Positions 7,680 through 17,617 are shown, numbered from the stretch's first letter. The stretch: DNA of 64,000 nt from Weissella tructae (GCF_000732905.1 NZ_CP007588.1:434001-498000); one strand, 5' to 3'. Made by a program: numbers and translations. The notes: a model not told the origin generated them from the letters alone.

Positions 7680-8195
7680 ATGAGCACGAACCATATTGTT
7701 TTATTTGAACCGTTGATGCCAGCTAACACAGGGAACATGGCCCGTACGGCAACCGGAACAAACACAAAGCTACACTTGATTGAACCATTAGGATTTAAGT
7801 TAGATGATAAGCATGTTAAGCGTGCTGGATTGGATTACTGGGATACTGTTGATATTACAGTTCACAAGAATTTACCAGCATTCATGGCAACTTTGACTGA
7901 ACAAGATCAATTGTTCTTGATTTCTAAGTTTGCACCACAATCTTATCATCAAGCAGATTACACAAATCCAGATCATGACTATTACTTTATGTTTGGTAAA
8001 GAAACAACTGGTTTGCCTGAAATGTTCATGAAGGAACATGCTGAAAAGGCTTTGCGTATTCCACAAAACGATACAAACATCCGTTCTTTGAACGTATCAA
8101 ACACAGCATCAATTATTATCTATGAAGCATTGCGTCAACAAGGATTCCCAAACTTGGACCTTACGCAAGACTATGATTACGATAAGCTAAAGTAG
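7680..8195 (+). CDS. trmL: tRNA (cytidine(34)-2'-O)-methyltransferase TrmL
   Basis: A 171-residue SpoU-class (SPOUT) methyltransferase that 2'-O-methylates the wobble base of tRNA-Leu isoacceptors. It starts MSTNHIVLFEPLMPANTGNM (motif PxxPxNTGN), has FMFGKETTGLP (motif 2) and RIPQNDTNIRSLNVSNTASI (motif 3, SAM knot with conserved RSLN-S). Length matches TrmL/CspR. GGAGG at about 9 nt sets ATG 7680; the frame is open to 7629, but that region is terminator stem and leader. ftsK follows 8 bp after the stop. Confidence 0.9.
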   Translation: MSTNHIVLFEPLMPANTGNMARTATGTNTKLHLIEPLGFKLDDKHVKRAGLDYWDTVDITVHKNLPAFMATLTEQDQLFLISKFAPQSYHQADYTNPDHDYYFMFGKETTGLPEMFMKEHAEKALRIPQNDTNIRSLNVSNTASIIIYEALRQQGFPNLDLTQDYDYDKLK

Positions 8196-8203
8196 GAGGA
8201 GCT

Positions 8204-10897
8204 ATGGCTGCGAAAAGTAAAACAACCAAAAAAACGGCGGCCAAGCGTAAGCCTCGCAAAAAGACAGCTCAAAAAAGCTGGTTGAATCAACATTGGCCAC
8301 AATTAGTCGGCCTAGGATTAACGCTTGCGACCATTTTTGCCATTTTGCAGGTGGGCTTGCTAGGTAAGTTTTTGGCTAACTGTGTACGTTGGTTAGTAGG
8401 TGGTAGTTATCAATTCTTGTTATTGATGCTATTGATGCCATTCTTAGTCTTATTGGCGTATGCACAATGGCCAAAGCGCTTTAAGGCGCATCATTACATT
8501 GGTTTCAGTTTGTTTTATTTTGGCATCATGTTAATTAATGCCATTTTGTTCTTTTCACCCAAAAACATGTATATTGAATTGCCCGCAAAAGTGACGCAAT
8601 TTATTAATCAAGACTTTATGAATCATGCTAGCTCAACGCCTGTCGGTGGTGGTGTGATTGGTGCTCAATTGTATGAGTGGACCCACATGATTGCTGGAAA
8701 TTTTGGATCTTGGTTAGTTGGTATTTTACTTCTAGTGGGTGGCTTTGTTGTGATGTTTAAAGTACCTGTTCGTGAAGTGTTTGATAACTTCTTCTCATTA
8801 GCCGAAGGTACCGGTGATTTTGTCCAATCACAAGCCACGCAAGTACACGAGGCTGTGACTGAAAAAGTCACAACTTTCCGTGAAAACCAACGTCAAAATA
8901 TGACCGATGTCTTTAAGGACAACCCTTTTTCTTCTGAACCGGATCCGCAAGCAGAAGTATCTGCGACAGCAACGGCAGGAAAGAGTATTACCAAGACGAA
9001 AAAGCGTGAACCTGACTTTACACAGGAAGCCACAACATCTGGTGCCGATTTCTTGCCACCAGAAATTATTGCGCCGGAGCCACAAGTTACGAAAGTTCAA
9101 ACGGCACCAATTAAGTCAGCGGTGGAAGCGAAGGCAGTGGATCTACCACCATTACCACCAGAACCAATGTTTGATGATGACTTTGAACCAGAAAATGTGA
9201 TTCAAAGTGCAGATGTTATGGTGGACCCAATTACGATTCAACCTGATTTGCCTGAGGCTGAGATTGATACGTTGTCACATGCGGATATTTTCGGGCATGA
9301 TGATGCGAAAACATCACCAAAGACACAAGCCAAGCCTGATAGCTTTGGGCATGTCGAACCAACCACACAAACAATGCCAACGGCTGATGTTGATGCAAGT
9401 GGATTGGGTAATGTGATCGATGATCGTGATTATGATTTGCCAACAACAGCATTAATGACAGAGATTGGCTCAACTGATCAATCAGCTGAACGTGATGCGT
9501 TGAATGAAAAAGCACGTCTATTACATGAGACATTGAAGAGCTTTAACATCAATGCCACGGTTGAAAAAGTTGTATTGGGGCCAACGGTTACCCAGTATGA
9601 AATTAAACCTGCTGTGGGAGTTAAGGTATCTAAGATTCAGAATTTAGCTGATGATTTAGCCCTTGCTTTAGCAGCCAAGTCACTTCGTATTGAAGCGCCA
9701 ATTCCAGGGAAGAACGTGGTTGGAATTGAAGTTGCCAATGATCAACAAGCGACGGTTGGTTTCCGTGACATGATGGATGAAGCAGGAATTGATACTGAGC
9801 ATCCATTAGTCGTTCCAATTGGACGTGGTGTGACAAGTGGTGTGGTTAAGATGGATTTGACCAAGATGCCTCATTTATTGATTGCTGGATCAACTGGATC
9901 TGGTAAATCAGTGGCGATTAATGGTATTTTGGCGTCAATCTTGCTGCAAGCAAAGCCAAGTCAAGTGCGTTTGATGTTGGTAGATCCTAAGAAAGTGGAA
10001 TTGTCAGTCTATAATGATATTCCACATTTGATTACACCGGTTGTTTCGGATCCTAAGAAGGCTTCGCTTGGTTTGAAGAAGGTAGTTGCTGAAATGGACC
10101 GTCGATTCAAAGTGTTAGCTGAAGAAGGTGTGCGTAACATTGACGGATACAACCGTTATGTGCAAAAACACAATGCGACAAGTACTGAATCAGTCTTGCA
10201 AGAAATGCCATACTTAGTTGTCATTATTGACGAATTGGCTGACTTGATGATGACGTCATCTGTTTCAGGTGATGTTGAAAATGCCATTGTGCGTATTGCG
10301 CAATTGGGACGTGCCGCAGGAATTCACATGATTGTGGCAACGCAACGACCATCAGTTGATATCATTACGGGATTGATTAAAGCCAATGTGCCTTCACGTA
10401 TGGCCTTTGCGGTGTCATCTGGAATTGATTCACGTACGATTTTGGATTCTAACGGTGCTGAAAAGTTATTGGGTCGTGGAGACATGTTGTTCTCACCAAT
10501 TGGTTCAAGTGGACCACAACGTGTGCAAGGTGCCTTCTTGAGTGATGAGGATGTTGAGAATCTAACAGACTTCATTAAAGCCCAAGGAGAAGCGCAATAC
10601 GATGATACAATGACTGTTTCTGATGCTGAAATGCAAAGCCTTGAACAAGGGGATGCTGGATCAGGTAGTGACCTTGATGAACAATGGGATGAAGTGCTTG
10701 AGTTTGTATTACGTGCAAACGGAGCTTCAACGTCATCAATTCAACGTCACTTTAAGATGGGGTATAACCGTGCCGGACGTCTCGTTGATGATATGGCTGA
10801 CCGTGGCTTGATTGGTGGACCGAATGGTTCTAAGCCACGTGAAGTACATTTCACGGCTGAGATGTTACCTTCATTGCGTCGAAATGCGCAACAATAA
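8204..10897 (+). CDS. ftsK: DNA translocase FtsK/SpoIIIE
   Basis: An 897-residue septal DNA pump that clears and directs chromosome termini at division. Layout: basic N-terminus (KSKTTKKTAAKRKPRKK), four membrane helices to about residue 185, a variable acidic/proline-rich linker (about 190-430), then the motor. The motor's Walker A is LLIAGSTGSGKS (about residue 560), with VDPKKVELSVYNDIPHL, Walker B LVVIIDELADLMM and ATQRPSVDIITG. It ends in a gamma winged-helix (ASTSSIQRHFKMGYNRAGRL) that reads KOPS-like sites. AGGAGGAG lies directly before ATG 8204. Size and order are standard. Confidence 0.97.
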   Translation: MAAKSKTTKKTAAKRKPRKKTAQKSWLNQHWPQLVGLGLTLATIFAILQVGLLGKFLANCVRWLVGGSYQFLLLMLLMPFLVLLAYAQWPKRFKAHHYIGFSLFYFGIMLINAILFFSPKNMYIELPAKVTQFINQDFMNHASSTPVGGGVIGAQLYEWTHMIAGNFGSWLVGILLLVGGFVVMFKVPVREVFDNFFSLAEGTGDFVQSQATQVHEAVTEKVTTFRENQRQNMTDVFKDNPFSSEPDPQAEVSATATAGKSITKTKKREPDFTQEATTSGADFLPPEIIAPEPQVTKVQTAPIKSAVEAKAVDLPPLPPEPMFDDDFEPENVIQSADVMVDPITIQPDLPEAEIDTLSHADIFGHDDAKTSPKTQAKPDSFGHVEPTTQTMPTADVDASGLGNVIDDRDYDLPTTALMTEIGSTDQSAERDALNEKARLLHETLKSFNINATVEKVVLGPTVTQYEIKPAVGVKVSKIQNLADDLALALAAKSLRIEAPIPGKNVVGIEVANDQQATVGFRDMMDEAGIDTEHPLVVPIGRGVTSGVVKMDLTKMPHLLIAGSTGSGKSVAINGILASILLQAKPSQVRLMLVDPKKVELSVYNDIPHLITPVVSDPKKASLGLKKVVAEMDRRFKVLAEEGVRNIDGYNRYVQKHNATSTESVLQEMPYLVVIIDELADLMMTSSVSGDVENAIVRIAQLGRAAGIHMIVATQRPSVDIITGLIKANVPSRMAFAVSSGIDSRTILDSNGAEKLLGRGDMLFSPIGSSGPQRVQGAFLSDEDVENLTDFIKAQGEAQYDDTMTVSDAEMQSLEQGDAGSGSDLDEQWDEVLEFVLRANGASTSSIQRHFKMGYNRAGRLVDDMADRGLIGGPNGSKPREVHFTAEMLPSLRRNAQQ

Positions 10898-10910
10898 TTG
10901 ATGATTAAAT

Positions 10911-10943
10911 AAAAGTCATACACTGAGGTGTATGGCTTTTTTG
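10911..10943 (+). terminator. Intrinsic terminator after ftsK
   Basis: A 13-bp stem (10911-10923 with 10928-10940, one G-U), loop TGAG and a T-run. Confidence 0.92.
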
Positions 10944-10999
10944 TTTAGGTTAGAAAAGTTTTAAAGTTAAACTGTTTTTTAATAAGAAAACTTGATAAA

Positions 11000-11008
11000 T
11001 GTTATAAT
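11000..11008 (+). promoter_or_regulatory. Extended -10 promoter of the ABC exporter operon
   Basis: TGTTATAAT: TGN followed by TATAAT (11003-11008). The -35 region is only T-rich. Confidence 0.6.
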
Positions 11009-11049
11009 AATACAACTTATCAGAGAAGAAATTAAGGGAGGGACGTGTC

Positions 11050-11949
11050 ATGATTGAATTGACGCATCTAACGAAGCAGTTTGGGGATAAAACGGCTGTT
11101 AGTGATTTAAATATGACGATTAAACCTGGTGAAGTCATGGGGTTAATCGGTCAAAATGGTGCTGGAAAGACAACAACATTTCGTATGATTTTGGATTTTA
11201 TTACACCAACCGAAGGAACTGTCTTGTGGGATGGACAACCTTTAAATGCCCAAAAGCGACAAAAATTAGGATTTTTACCTGAGGAACGTGGATTATATCA
11301 AAAGCAAACAATCGAAAATCAAGTGTTATACTTTGCGGAATTGCACGGGATGAAGCGACAAGATGCGAAAATTGCATTGCGAGATTGGATGCAGCGTTTA
11401 AACGTGGTGGGAAAGCCAGAAGATAAGGTCCAAGCTTTGTCTAAAGGAAATGCTCAGAAGATTCAACTGATTTCGACTGTTATCTTTGAACCAGAATTTT
11501 TAATTTTAGATGAACCATTCTCAGGGCTTGACCCAGTGAACACAGAATTAATGATGGGTGAAATTAAGCGTTTGAAAAATAATGGGGCGAAAATTTTATT
11601 TAGTTCACATGATATGTCAGGGGTTGAATATTTATCTGACAAGATTACGATGTTGAAACATGGAGAAACGGTCTTACAAGGGACTCCTGTAGATATCCGT
11701 GAATCGTTTGGTCGTAGTGAAGTGTATATTGAATCTCCTGTTACAGATGTGCAATTACAACAAATTGCTGGAGTAGATACAATTGAAGTATCTGGTGCAG
11801 GACGTCAGATTCATCTAACAGATCCAGCGGCTGGAAAAGACATTTTTAATGTTGTTGCAGCCGATGGTTATGTACCTGTGTTTGCACAAACACCGCCAAC
11901 GATGGATGAAGTGTTCCGACGCGAAGTTGAAGCAGGAGGGCATAACTAA
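11050..11949 (+). CDS. ABC transporter ATP-binding protein (NatA/YhaQ-like)
   Basis: A 299-residue ABC ATPase. Walker A is GLIGQNGAGKTTTF (residues 33-46), the Q-loop region contains GFLPEERGLYQKQ, the signature is LSKGNAQKIQ (a variant of LSGGQ), Walker B is FLILDEPFSGLDP, and the switch His is in LFSSHDM. A C-terminal extension of about 80 residues is usual in YhaQ/NatA-type exporters. GGGAGG precedes ATG 11050. Its stop overlaps the start of the permease gene (TAATG), implying translational coupling. Together they should form an exporter for sodium, a drug or a peptide; the substrate is not deducible. Confidence 0.9.
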   Translation: MIELTHLTKQFGDKTAVSDLNMTIKPGEVMGLIGQNGAGKTTTFRMILDFITPTEGTVLWDGQPLNAQKRQKLGFLPEERGLYQKQTIENQVLYFAELHGMKRQDAKIALRDWMQRLNVVGKPEDKVQALSKGNAQKIQLISTVIFEPEFLILDEPFSGLDPVNTELMMGEIKRLKNNGAKILFSSHDMSGVEYLSDKITMLKHGETVLQGTPVDIRESFGRSEVYIESPVTDVQLQQIAGVDTIEVSGAGRQIHLTDPAAGKDIFNVVAADGYVPVFAQTPPTMDEVFRREVEAGGHN

Positions 11950-13196
11950 TGTTTATGAAACAACTGTGGTTAGTGATGCGTCAAACCTTTATGACGCGTG
12001 TGAAGACAGGTGGTTATTGGATGTTGGTGCTATCACCAATTTTAATTGTGGGAATTATTGCTGGAATCACCTTCTTTATGCAAGCAACACAAAACAAAGA
12101 TACGCCAACCGTGGCGGTGGTTAATCAACCACAATTGACGCAAGCCTTACGTCAAGATACGCAATTAGATGCGGAATTGACGGATGTTTCTTCCAAAACT
12201 GTTGCGGAACAAGATTTAGCAGCTAAAAAAATTGATGGTGTGTTAACGGAATCTAACGGAAAATACACGTATGCGTACACATCTGATTCGCATGAAATGA
12301 ATCAAGACGCTTTACAAGCTGGTATTAATCAATATGCAATGCTAAATAAAGCGCAAAAGTTAGAGCTTTCTTCACAAGACTTAACAGAATTGATGCGATC
12401 ACCTGAATTGAAGATGGTGGTGCAAAGCGATAAAGGTAATGCAGATGGTGGTGCAGCCGCAACGGCTAATTATGCCTTGGCTGTCGCATTGGGAATTTTC
12501 ATCTTTGTCTTTCTGAATGCGTACGTTAGTATGATTGCGCAAGAAATTGCGAATGAAAAGTCATCTCGTATTATGGAAATTTTGTTAGCAACAACATCTC
12601 CAGCCGTACAATTCTTTGGTAAAATTGGTGGTATTTCGCTATTAGCGCTATTACACGGTCTGATTTATATTGCAGCAGGGGGAATCTTTGCCTTAGTTGC
12701 ACCAAATAATGAAATGCTTGTACAAGCAAAATCAGTGCTTGTTGGTGTTGATTGGAGCTTTGGATTGATGACCTTGGCAATTGTTTTCGTAGCAATTGTA
12801 CTGTATATGGTCTTAACGGCAATGATTGCAGCGATGGTTAATGATTTGAGCCAAGTCCAACAGGCAGTTTCACCAATTACCTACCTATCAATGATTAGTT
12901 ATATGTTGACGTTCATGTTGAATGGAAATGCGCATAATGTGGTCTTGCAAGTGTTATCATATTTGCCATTCTTCTCACAAACGTTGATGCCAGCACGATT
13001 GGGCCTACAGTATGCAACGATGACCGACGCATGGATGGCATTAATCCTAGAAATTGGCGCCTTGATTGTCTTAAGTTACTACGGATTACGTATCTACAAG
13101 CGTAATGTGTTGACCTATCAAGAAGGAAATCTATTAAAGCCAATGTGGCGTAGTATCACAAAGATGCTAAAAATAAGTACGATTGATTCGCATTAA
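11949..13196 (+). CDS. ABC transporter permease (NatB/YhaP-like, ABC-2 type)
   Basis: A 415-residue ABC-2 membrane subunit. One N-terminal helix (YWMLVLSPILIVGIIAGITF, about residues 22-41) is followed by a large extracytoplasmic domain (about 45-165) and then five or six C-terminal helices (about 175-385), the standard NatB/YhaP topology. The motif SMIAQEIANEKSSRIMEILL is the conserved cytoplasmic coupling segment of this family. It overlaps the preceding ATPase gene by one base. The end runs to within 18 bp of the glycerophosphodiesterase gene, so the three may be co-transcribed. Confidence 0.87.
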   Translation: MFMKQLWLVMRQTFMTRVKTGGYWMLVLSPILIVGIIAGITFFMQATQNKDTPTVAVVNQPQLTQALRQDTQLDAELTDVSSKTVAEQDLAAKKIDGVLTESNGKYTYAYTSDSHEMNQDALQAGINQYAMLNKAQKLELSSQDLTELMRSPELKMVVQSDKGNADGGAAATANYALAVALGIFIFVFLNAYVSMIAQEIANEKSSRIMEILLATTSPAVQFFGKIGGISLLALLHGLIYIAAGGIFALVAPNNEMLVQAKSVLVGVDWSFGLMTLAIVFVAIVLYMVLTAMIAAMVNDLSQVQQAVSPITYLSMISYMLTFMLNGNAHNVVLQVLSYLPFFSQTLMPARLGLQYATMTDAWMALILEIGALIVLSYYGLRIYKRNVLTYQEGNLLKPMWRSITKMLKISTIDSH

Positions 13197-13214
13197 AAAT
13201 AAAGTGAGGGAATA

Positions 13215-13976
13215 ATGATGGAAAGAACAATATTTGCCCACCGTGGTGTACCAGCAAAGTTACCAGAAAATACAATGCGTGGTTTTAATGCAGTCGCTGA
13301 TTCTGATGTGATGTGGATTGAAACTGATGTGGCTATCACAAAAGATGGCCAATTAATTTTGATGCATGATGATTTTCTAGATCGTACCACAGATATGACT
13401 GGTGAAATCACGGCTAAAGATTGGCCAGAGATTAAATTTGCGGATGCATCTGTTAATGCGCCTAAGAAATTACGTGGTGAACGTATCCCAACGATGGAAG
13501 CCTTTATTCCATTTATCAATCACCATGGTTTAAATATTAATTTCGAGTTGAAAGGGGTATCAGGACCAAATGGTTTGGCATTATCTAAGCAACTGGTTCG
13601 TCAAATGATGACTTATTTGGATCAACTGGATGCGGGTGTTAAAGTCCAAATTTCAAGTTTTAATCCGATTTTGCTGGGGATGATGCGTCAAGCGTATCCA
13701 AAGGCCCAATATGCATTGCTATTTGAAAAAGCAACGTTTAACCCAGATTGGCCTATGCTAGCGCAAGCGTGTGAAGTGACAGAAATTAGTATCGAAAATG
13801 AAGGATTAACAGAAGCAGATGTTACGCAAATCCGTGCATTGGGGTATGAAGTTAATGTTTGGACTGTTAATTCAGGACGTCGTATCAAAGAATTGTTTGA
13901 TTGGGGTGTGAAGGGAATCTTCACTGATAATGCACCTAAGTTTTTGAAGATTGCGACGAAATATTCAGATAATTAA
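13215..13976 (+). CDS. Glycerophosphodiester phosphodiesterase family protein
   Basis: A 253-residue GDPD-type TIM barrel that hydrolyses deacylated phospholipids or teichoic-acid related glycerophosphodiesters to glycerol 3-phosphate. Motifs: FAHRGVPAKLPENTM (catalytic HRG and EN), WIETDVAITKDGQLILMHDD (metal-binding ExD and general acid/base His), NINFELKG, and a C-terminal VWTVNSGRRIKELFDWGVKG. No signal peptide or membrane segment, so it is cytoplasmic. Two adjacent ATGs occur; the first, after GTGAGGG, is given. A bidirectional terminator separates it from the convergent small gene. Confidence 0.9.
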   Translation: MMERTIFAHRGVPAKLPENTMRGFNAVADSDVMWIETDVAITKDGQLILMHDDFLDRTTDMTGEITAKDWPEIKFADASVNAPKKLRGERIPTMEAFIPFINHHGLNINFELKGVSGPNGLALSKQLVRQMMTYLDQLDAGVKVQISSFNPILLGMMRQAYPKAQYALLFEKATFNPDWPMLAQACEVTEISIENEGLTEADVTQIRALGYEVNVWTVNSGRRIKELFDWGVKGIFTDNAPKFLKIATKYSDN

Positions 13977-13983
13977 GAAATAG

Positions 13984-14016
13984 AAAAGGCGCTAATCGTT
14001 AGGATTAGCGCCTTTT
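13984..14016. terminator. Bidirectional terminator between converging genes
   Basis: A perfect 14-bp stem (13984-13997 with 14003-14016) with A-run on one side and T-run on the other. It can serve the + strand glycerophosphodiesterase and the - strand small ORF. Confidence 0.9.
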
Positions 14017-14030
14017 GCGTGTTTTTATAC

Positions 14031-14159
14031 TTATTGTTTCTTTTTGGTACCCAAGAAACGGTTTTTATCATCTTGCATTGGTTCGTCGAGAGTTGGAATA
14101 TCAAAACGATCTTCAACTTCTCGGCTATTTGTATCTTTTCGACGTGTTAGTAATCCCAT
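14031..14159 (-). CDS. Small hypothetical protein (42 aa)
   Basis: A short minus-strand ORF, MGLLTRRKDTNSREVEDRFD at its N-terminus and ending FLGTKKKQ, highly charged and without membrane segments. Support: a perfect GGAGG 6-7 nt before the ATG, an extended -10 promoter (14188-14196 on the minus strand) and a bidirectional terminator just past its stop. Codons resemble the neighbours. The family is not recognised. The charged, proline-containing middle (DIPTLDEPMQDD) suggests a small, possibly unstructured protein. It lies divergently from uvrC with a shared 100-bp region. Confidence 0.72.
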   Translation of the reverse strand: MGLLTRRKDTNSREVEDRFDIPTLDEPMQDDKNRFLGTKKKQ

Positions 14160-14187
14160 GATATGCCTCCAATTAGTTGTAGGCTAT

Positions 14188-14196
14188 ATTATAGCA
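14188..14196 (-). promoter_or_regulatory. Extended -10 promoter of the 42-aa ORF
   Basis: On the minus strand this reads TGCTATAAT (TGN plus TATAAT), about 30 bp before the ATG. The -35 is poor. Confidence 0.6.
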
Positions 14197-14236
14197 CCTT
14201 TTATCAGGTGATAGATGACTTTTCAGAAAAGGGCAA

Positions 14237-14245
14237 TGGTATAAT
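14237..14245 (+). promoter_or_regulatory. Extended -10 promoter of uvrC
   Basis: TGGTATAAT, with TATAAT at 14240-14245 and the uvrC ATG 31 bp downstream. It is divergent from the small-ORF promoter. Confidence 0.62.
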
Positions 14246-14275
14246 AAAGACAAAGAATCGATAGAGGAGGCAGTC

Positions 14276-16063
14276 ATGGCATCTACCCATATTGAGCAAA
14301 AATTATCGCTTTTACCTGATCAACCAGGATCGTATCAGATGAAAGATATTAACGGAAAAATTATTTACGTTGGTAAAGCGAAGAATCTAAAAAATCGTGT
14401 GCGTTCATATTTTAAAGGTGAGCACAGTGGTAAAACCGCGCAATTAGTTGAAAATATTGCGGATTTTGATTTTATTGTCACGTCTTCAGAAAAAGAATCA
14501 TTGTTATTGGAAGTGACGTTAATTCAGAAATATCAACCGTATTATAATATTCGGCTAAAAGGGGGGACGGGATATCCGTATATTAAAGTCACCCACGAAC
14601 GTGATCCTAAGATTGAGTTAGCCAATGAAGTTAAAAAGGATGGTGGTTTGTATTTTGGACCGTATCCTAATGTTTATGCGGCCCAAGAAACATTGCATTT
14701 TTTACAAAAGGCTTATCCGTTACGTCGTTGTAATGGTTTTCAGGGTCGTCCATGTCTGTACGCTAACATGGGGCAGTGTCTAGGTGCATGTTATCGTGAA
14801 GTACCGGTCGAAGAATATGACGAACAAATCAAACGTATTCAAGCGTTTTTGAATGGTCGTACGAAAGAAGTCACACAAGAGTTAAAAGCAAAGATGTTGT
14901 TGGCATCAGAAGAAATGGCCTTTGAACGAGCTGCTGACCTACGTGATCAACTACAATTCATTGAAGCGACCGTTGAAAAACAAAAGATTATTTCAAATGA
15001 TGGTACGCCTCGTGATTTGATTAATTATTATGTGGATAAGGGCTGGATGTCGGTGCAAATTTTCTTTATTCGACAAGCTCGCTTGATGAAACGAGAAAAG
15101 CGTGTGTTTGCGATTGTGGAAGATGCAGCCGACGAATTAACGCGTTTTATTTTACAATTTTATCAACGTGATAATTCTGTGTTGCCTAAAGAATTACTTG
15201 TTCCGGCTGGCTTGGATACAGCTAATTTAAGTGCGGTGTTAGGTGTACCAGTTCGTACACCGCAACGTGGTGAAAAAAGGCAATTACTTGAATTAGCTGA
15301 GAAAAACGCAAAAATCGAACTTGATGAAAAATTCCGACTAATGGAAATGAACACCAAGAAGACCAGCGGTGCTTCCCAAGAAATCGGAGATGCGCTAGGC
15401 TTGACTGAAATCCACCGTATTGAAGCGTTTGATCATTCGCACATTAGTGGGCAAGAAATGGTTTCGGCAATGGTTGTCTATGAAGATGGTGTACCAAATA
15501 AAAATTTGTATCGTAAGTACAAAACCAAAACAGTTGAACATGCCGATGAGCGTGCTGAAACGATGGAAGTTATCCGTCGTCGCTATAGTCGTCTGTTAAA
15601 AGAACATGGTGAAATGCCAGATTTGATTTTAATGGACGGGGGAGACATTCAATTAAATGCAGCCAAAGAAGTGATTGAGGACGAACTTGGTTTGGATATT
15701 CCAGTGGCCGCCATGGTGAAAAACAATTACCATAAAACCGCTGATTTATTAGTCGCTGCAGGAGAACCAGCTGTTGCCTTAGATCACAAATCACAAGGGT
15801 TCTTTTTGATTCAACGTATCCAAGAAGAAGTACACCGTTTTGCGATTACTTTCCATCGTCAATTACGTTCAAAGTCATCATTAGGATCTAAATTGGATGA
15901 AATTAGTGGTGTGGGTCCTAAGACACGTCAGAAACTTTTGACGACATACGGGTCTTTGAAGAAAATTAATGATGCGCCCCTAGAAGACTTACAAAAACTA
16001 GGGATTAGTAAAAAAGTTGCGCAAAACATTAAGATATCATTGCAAGCACGAGATACAGATTAA
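14276..16063 (+). CDS. uvrC: Excinuclease ABC subunit C
   Basis: A 595-residue nucleotide-excision repair nuclease that makes both incisions around a UvrB-marked lesion. The N-terminal GIY-YIG domain shows PGSYQMKDINGKIIYVGKAK (residues 16-35). A cysteine-containing segment (CNGFQGRPCLYANMGQCLG) follows, then a UVR motif (about 203-238) for UvrB contact. The RNase H-like second nuclease carries EAFDHSHISGQEMVSAMVVY, and a C-terminal helix-hairpin-helix pair (LDEISGVGPKTRQKLL) binds DNA. GAGGAGG precedes ATG 14276. Length is standard. No obvious terminator separates it from obg, 113 bp downstream. Confidence 0.97.
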   Translation: MASTHIEQKLSLLPDQPGSYQMKDINGKIIYVGKAKNLKNRVRSYFKGEHSGKTAQLVENIADFDFIVTSSEKESLLLEVTLIQKYQPYYNIRLKGGTGYPYIKVTHERDPKIELANEVKKDGGLYFGPYPNVYAAQETLHFLQKAYPLRRCNGFQGRPCLYANMGQCLGACYREVPVEEYDEQIKRIQAFLNGRTKEVTQELKAKMLLASEEMAFERAADLRDQLQFIEATVEKQKIISNDGTPRDLINYYVDKGWMSVQIFFIRQARLMKREKRVFAIVEDAADELTRFILQFYQRDNSVLPKELLVPAGLDTANLSAVLGVPVRTPQRGEKRQLLELAEKNAKIELDEKFRLMEMNTKKTSGASQEIGDALGLTEIHRIEAFDHSHISGQEMVSAMVVYEDGVPNKNLYRKYKTKTVEHADERAETMEVIRRRYSRLLKEHGEMPDLILMDGGDIQLNAAKEVIEDELGLDIPVAAMVKNNYHKTADLLVAAGEPAVALDHKSQGFFLIQRIQEEVHRFAITFHRQLRSKSSLGSKLDEISGVGPKTRQKLLTTYGSLKKINDAPLEDLQKLGISKKVAQNIKISLQARDTD

Positions 16064-16176
16064 ACCAATAAAATACCATTCGCCGGTTGGCAATTGTGTT
16101 CAGATAATGTAAACTGGAAGATACTGAATTTCGCGTGGAACATAACTCTGAAATAAAAGAAAGTGAGGTCATGAAC

Positions 16177-17475
16177 ATGGCGTTTGTCGACCAAGTTAAA
16201 ATTAACGTTAAAGCAGGAAAGGGTGGCGATGGAGCTGTCTCTTTCCGTCATGAAAAGTATATTGATCGTGGTGGTCCTTTCGGGGGTGACGGTGGTCATG
16301 GTGGAAACATTGTAATGGTTGTTGATGAAGGTCTACGTACTTTGATGGACTTCCGTTACAAGCGTCACTTTAAGGCGCAACCAGGACAAAACGGTGCAAC
16401 TAAGGGTATGACTGGACGTTCAGCAGAAGATATGATTATTCGCGTACCACAAGGTACAACAGTAACAAATGCTGAAACTGGTGATATTATTGGTGACTTG
16501 ACTGAAGCTGGGCAAGAATTGATTGTTGCCAAGGCTGGACGTGGAGGACGTGGAAACATGCGTTTCGCGTCATCAAAGAATCCTGCACCTGAAATCGCCG
16601 AAAACGGTGAACCTGGTGAAGAATTTGAAATTGGACTAGAACTTAAGGTTTTGGCCGATGTTGGGCTTGTTGGATTTCCATCTGTTGGAAAGTCAACATT
16701 GTTGTCTGTTGTGACAGCTGCTAAGCCAAAGGTGGCCGAATACCACTTTACAACATTGAAGCCTAACCTAGGAATGGTTCGTCTAGAAGATGGTCGTGAC
16801 TTTGTTATGGCCGACTTGCCTGGATTGATTGAAGGTGCGTCAGAAGGTATCGGACTTGGAATTCAATTCTTGCGTCACGTTGAACGTACACGTGTTATTT
16901 TGCACATGATTGATATGTCTGGAATCGATGATACACAAGATCCATTCGAAAACTACATGAAGATTAATGCAGAATTAGAAGCGTATGACCCAGCCTTGTT
17001 GGAACGTCCACAAATCATCGTGCCAACAAAGATGGATATGCCAGATGCGGCTGAAACACTAGCAACGTTTGAAGAAAAGATGGCAGAAGCCGGTATTGAT
17101 GCTGACATCCACCCAATCTCTTCTTTGACACGTACAGGTGTAGAAGACTTGATGCAATACACTGCTAACTTGTTGGATGAAACACCAATGTTCATCCCTA
17201 AGGGTATGGAACCACAAGATGAAACAGCCTTGTATGAATTTAATGACACTAAGCCAGCGTTTGAAATTGCGCGTGAAGAAGATGGTACTTGGATCTTGTA
17301 TGGTGAAGAAATTGAACGCCTATTCCAACGTACAAACACAAACTTTACAGAATCAATGATGCGTTTCGCACGTCAACTACGTTACATGGGTGTCGATACA
17401 GCTTTGCATGAAGCTGGTGCCCAAAACGGAGATACAGTGCAAATTCTTGATTTCCAATTCGATTACGAAGTATAA
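16177..17475 (+). CDS. obg: Obg family GTPase (CgtA)
   Basis: A 432-residue ribosome-assembly and stress GTPase. The glycine-rich Obg fold is at residues 1-158 ([35 protein letters not shown]). The G domain has [11 protein letters not shown] (P-loop), FTTLKPNLG (switch I), [16 protein letters not shown] (G3/switch II) and PTKMD (a G4 variant of NKxD), and the OCT domain is at the C-terminus. ATG 16177 was chosen because GTGAGG lies 8 nt upstream. ATG 16171 is too close to that SD, and the frame opens further to 16135 without support. Terminator follows. Confidence 0.96.
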   Translation: MAFVDQVKINVKAGKGGDGAVSFRHEKYIDRGGPFGGDGGHGGNIVMVVDEGLRTLMDFRYKRHFKAQPGQNGATKGMTGRSAEDMIIRVPQGTTVTNAETGDIIGDLTEAGQELIVAKAGRGGRGNMRFASSKNPAPEIAENGEPGEEFEIGLELKVLADVGLVGFPSVGKSTLLSVVTAAKPKVAEYHFTTLKPNLGMVRLEDGRDFVMADLPGLIEGASEGIGLGIQFLRHVERTRVILHMIDMSGIDDTQDPFENYMKINAELEAYDPALLERPQIIVPTKMDMPDAAETLATFEEKMAEAGIDADIHPISSLTRTGVEDLMQYTANLLDETPMFIPKGMEPQDETALYEFNDTKPAFEIAREEDGTWILYGEEIERLFQRTNTNFTESMMRFARQLRYMGVDTALHEAGAQNGDTVQILDFQFDYEV

Positions 17476-17483
17476 AGTTAACG

Positions 17484-17528
17484 AACTCCGTGATGCTAGT
17501 TATCAAACTAGTATCATGGAGTTTTTTG
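17484..17528 (+). terminator. Intrinsic terminator after obg
   Basis: AACTCCGTGATGCTAGTT and its near-perfect complement (ending 17523) around a 4-nt loop, then a T-run. Confidence 0.9.
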
Positions 17529-17617
17529 TTTATGCGACCATAAACTAGTCACGGGATATACGCATCTGTTTAGGAAAATGGATGGGGGAAATGGCACAAA
17601 CATCGTGTATGAAAGGT

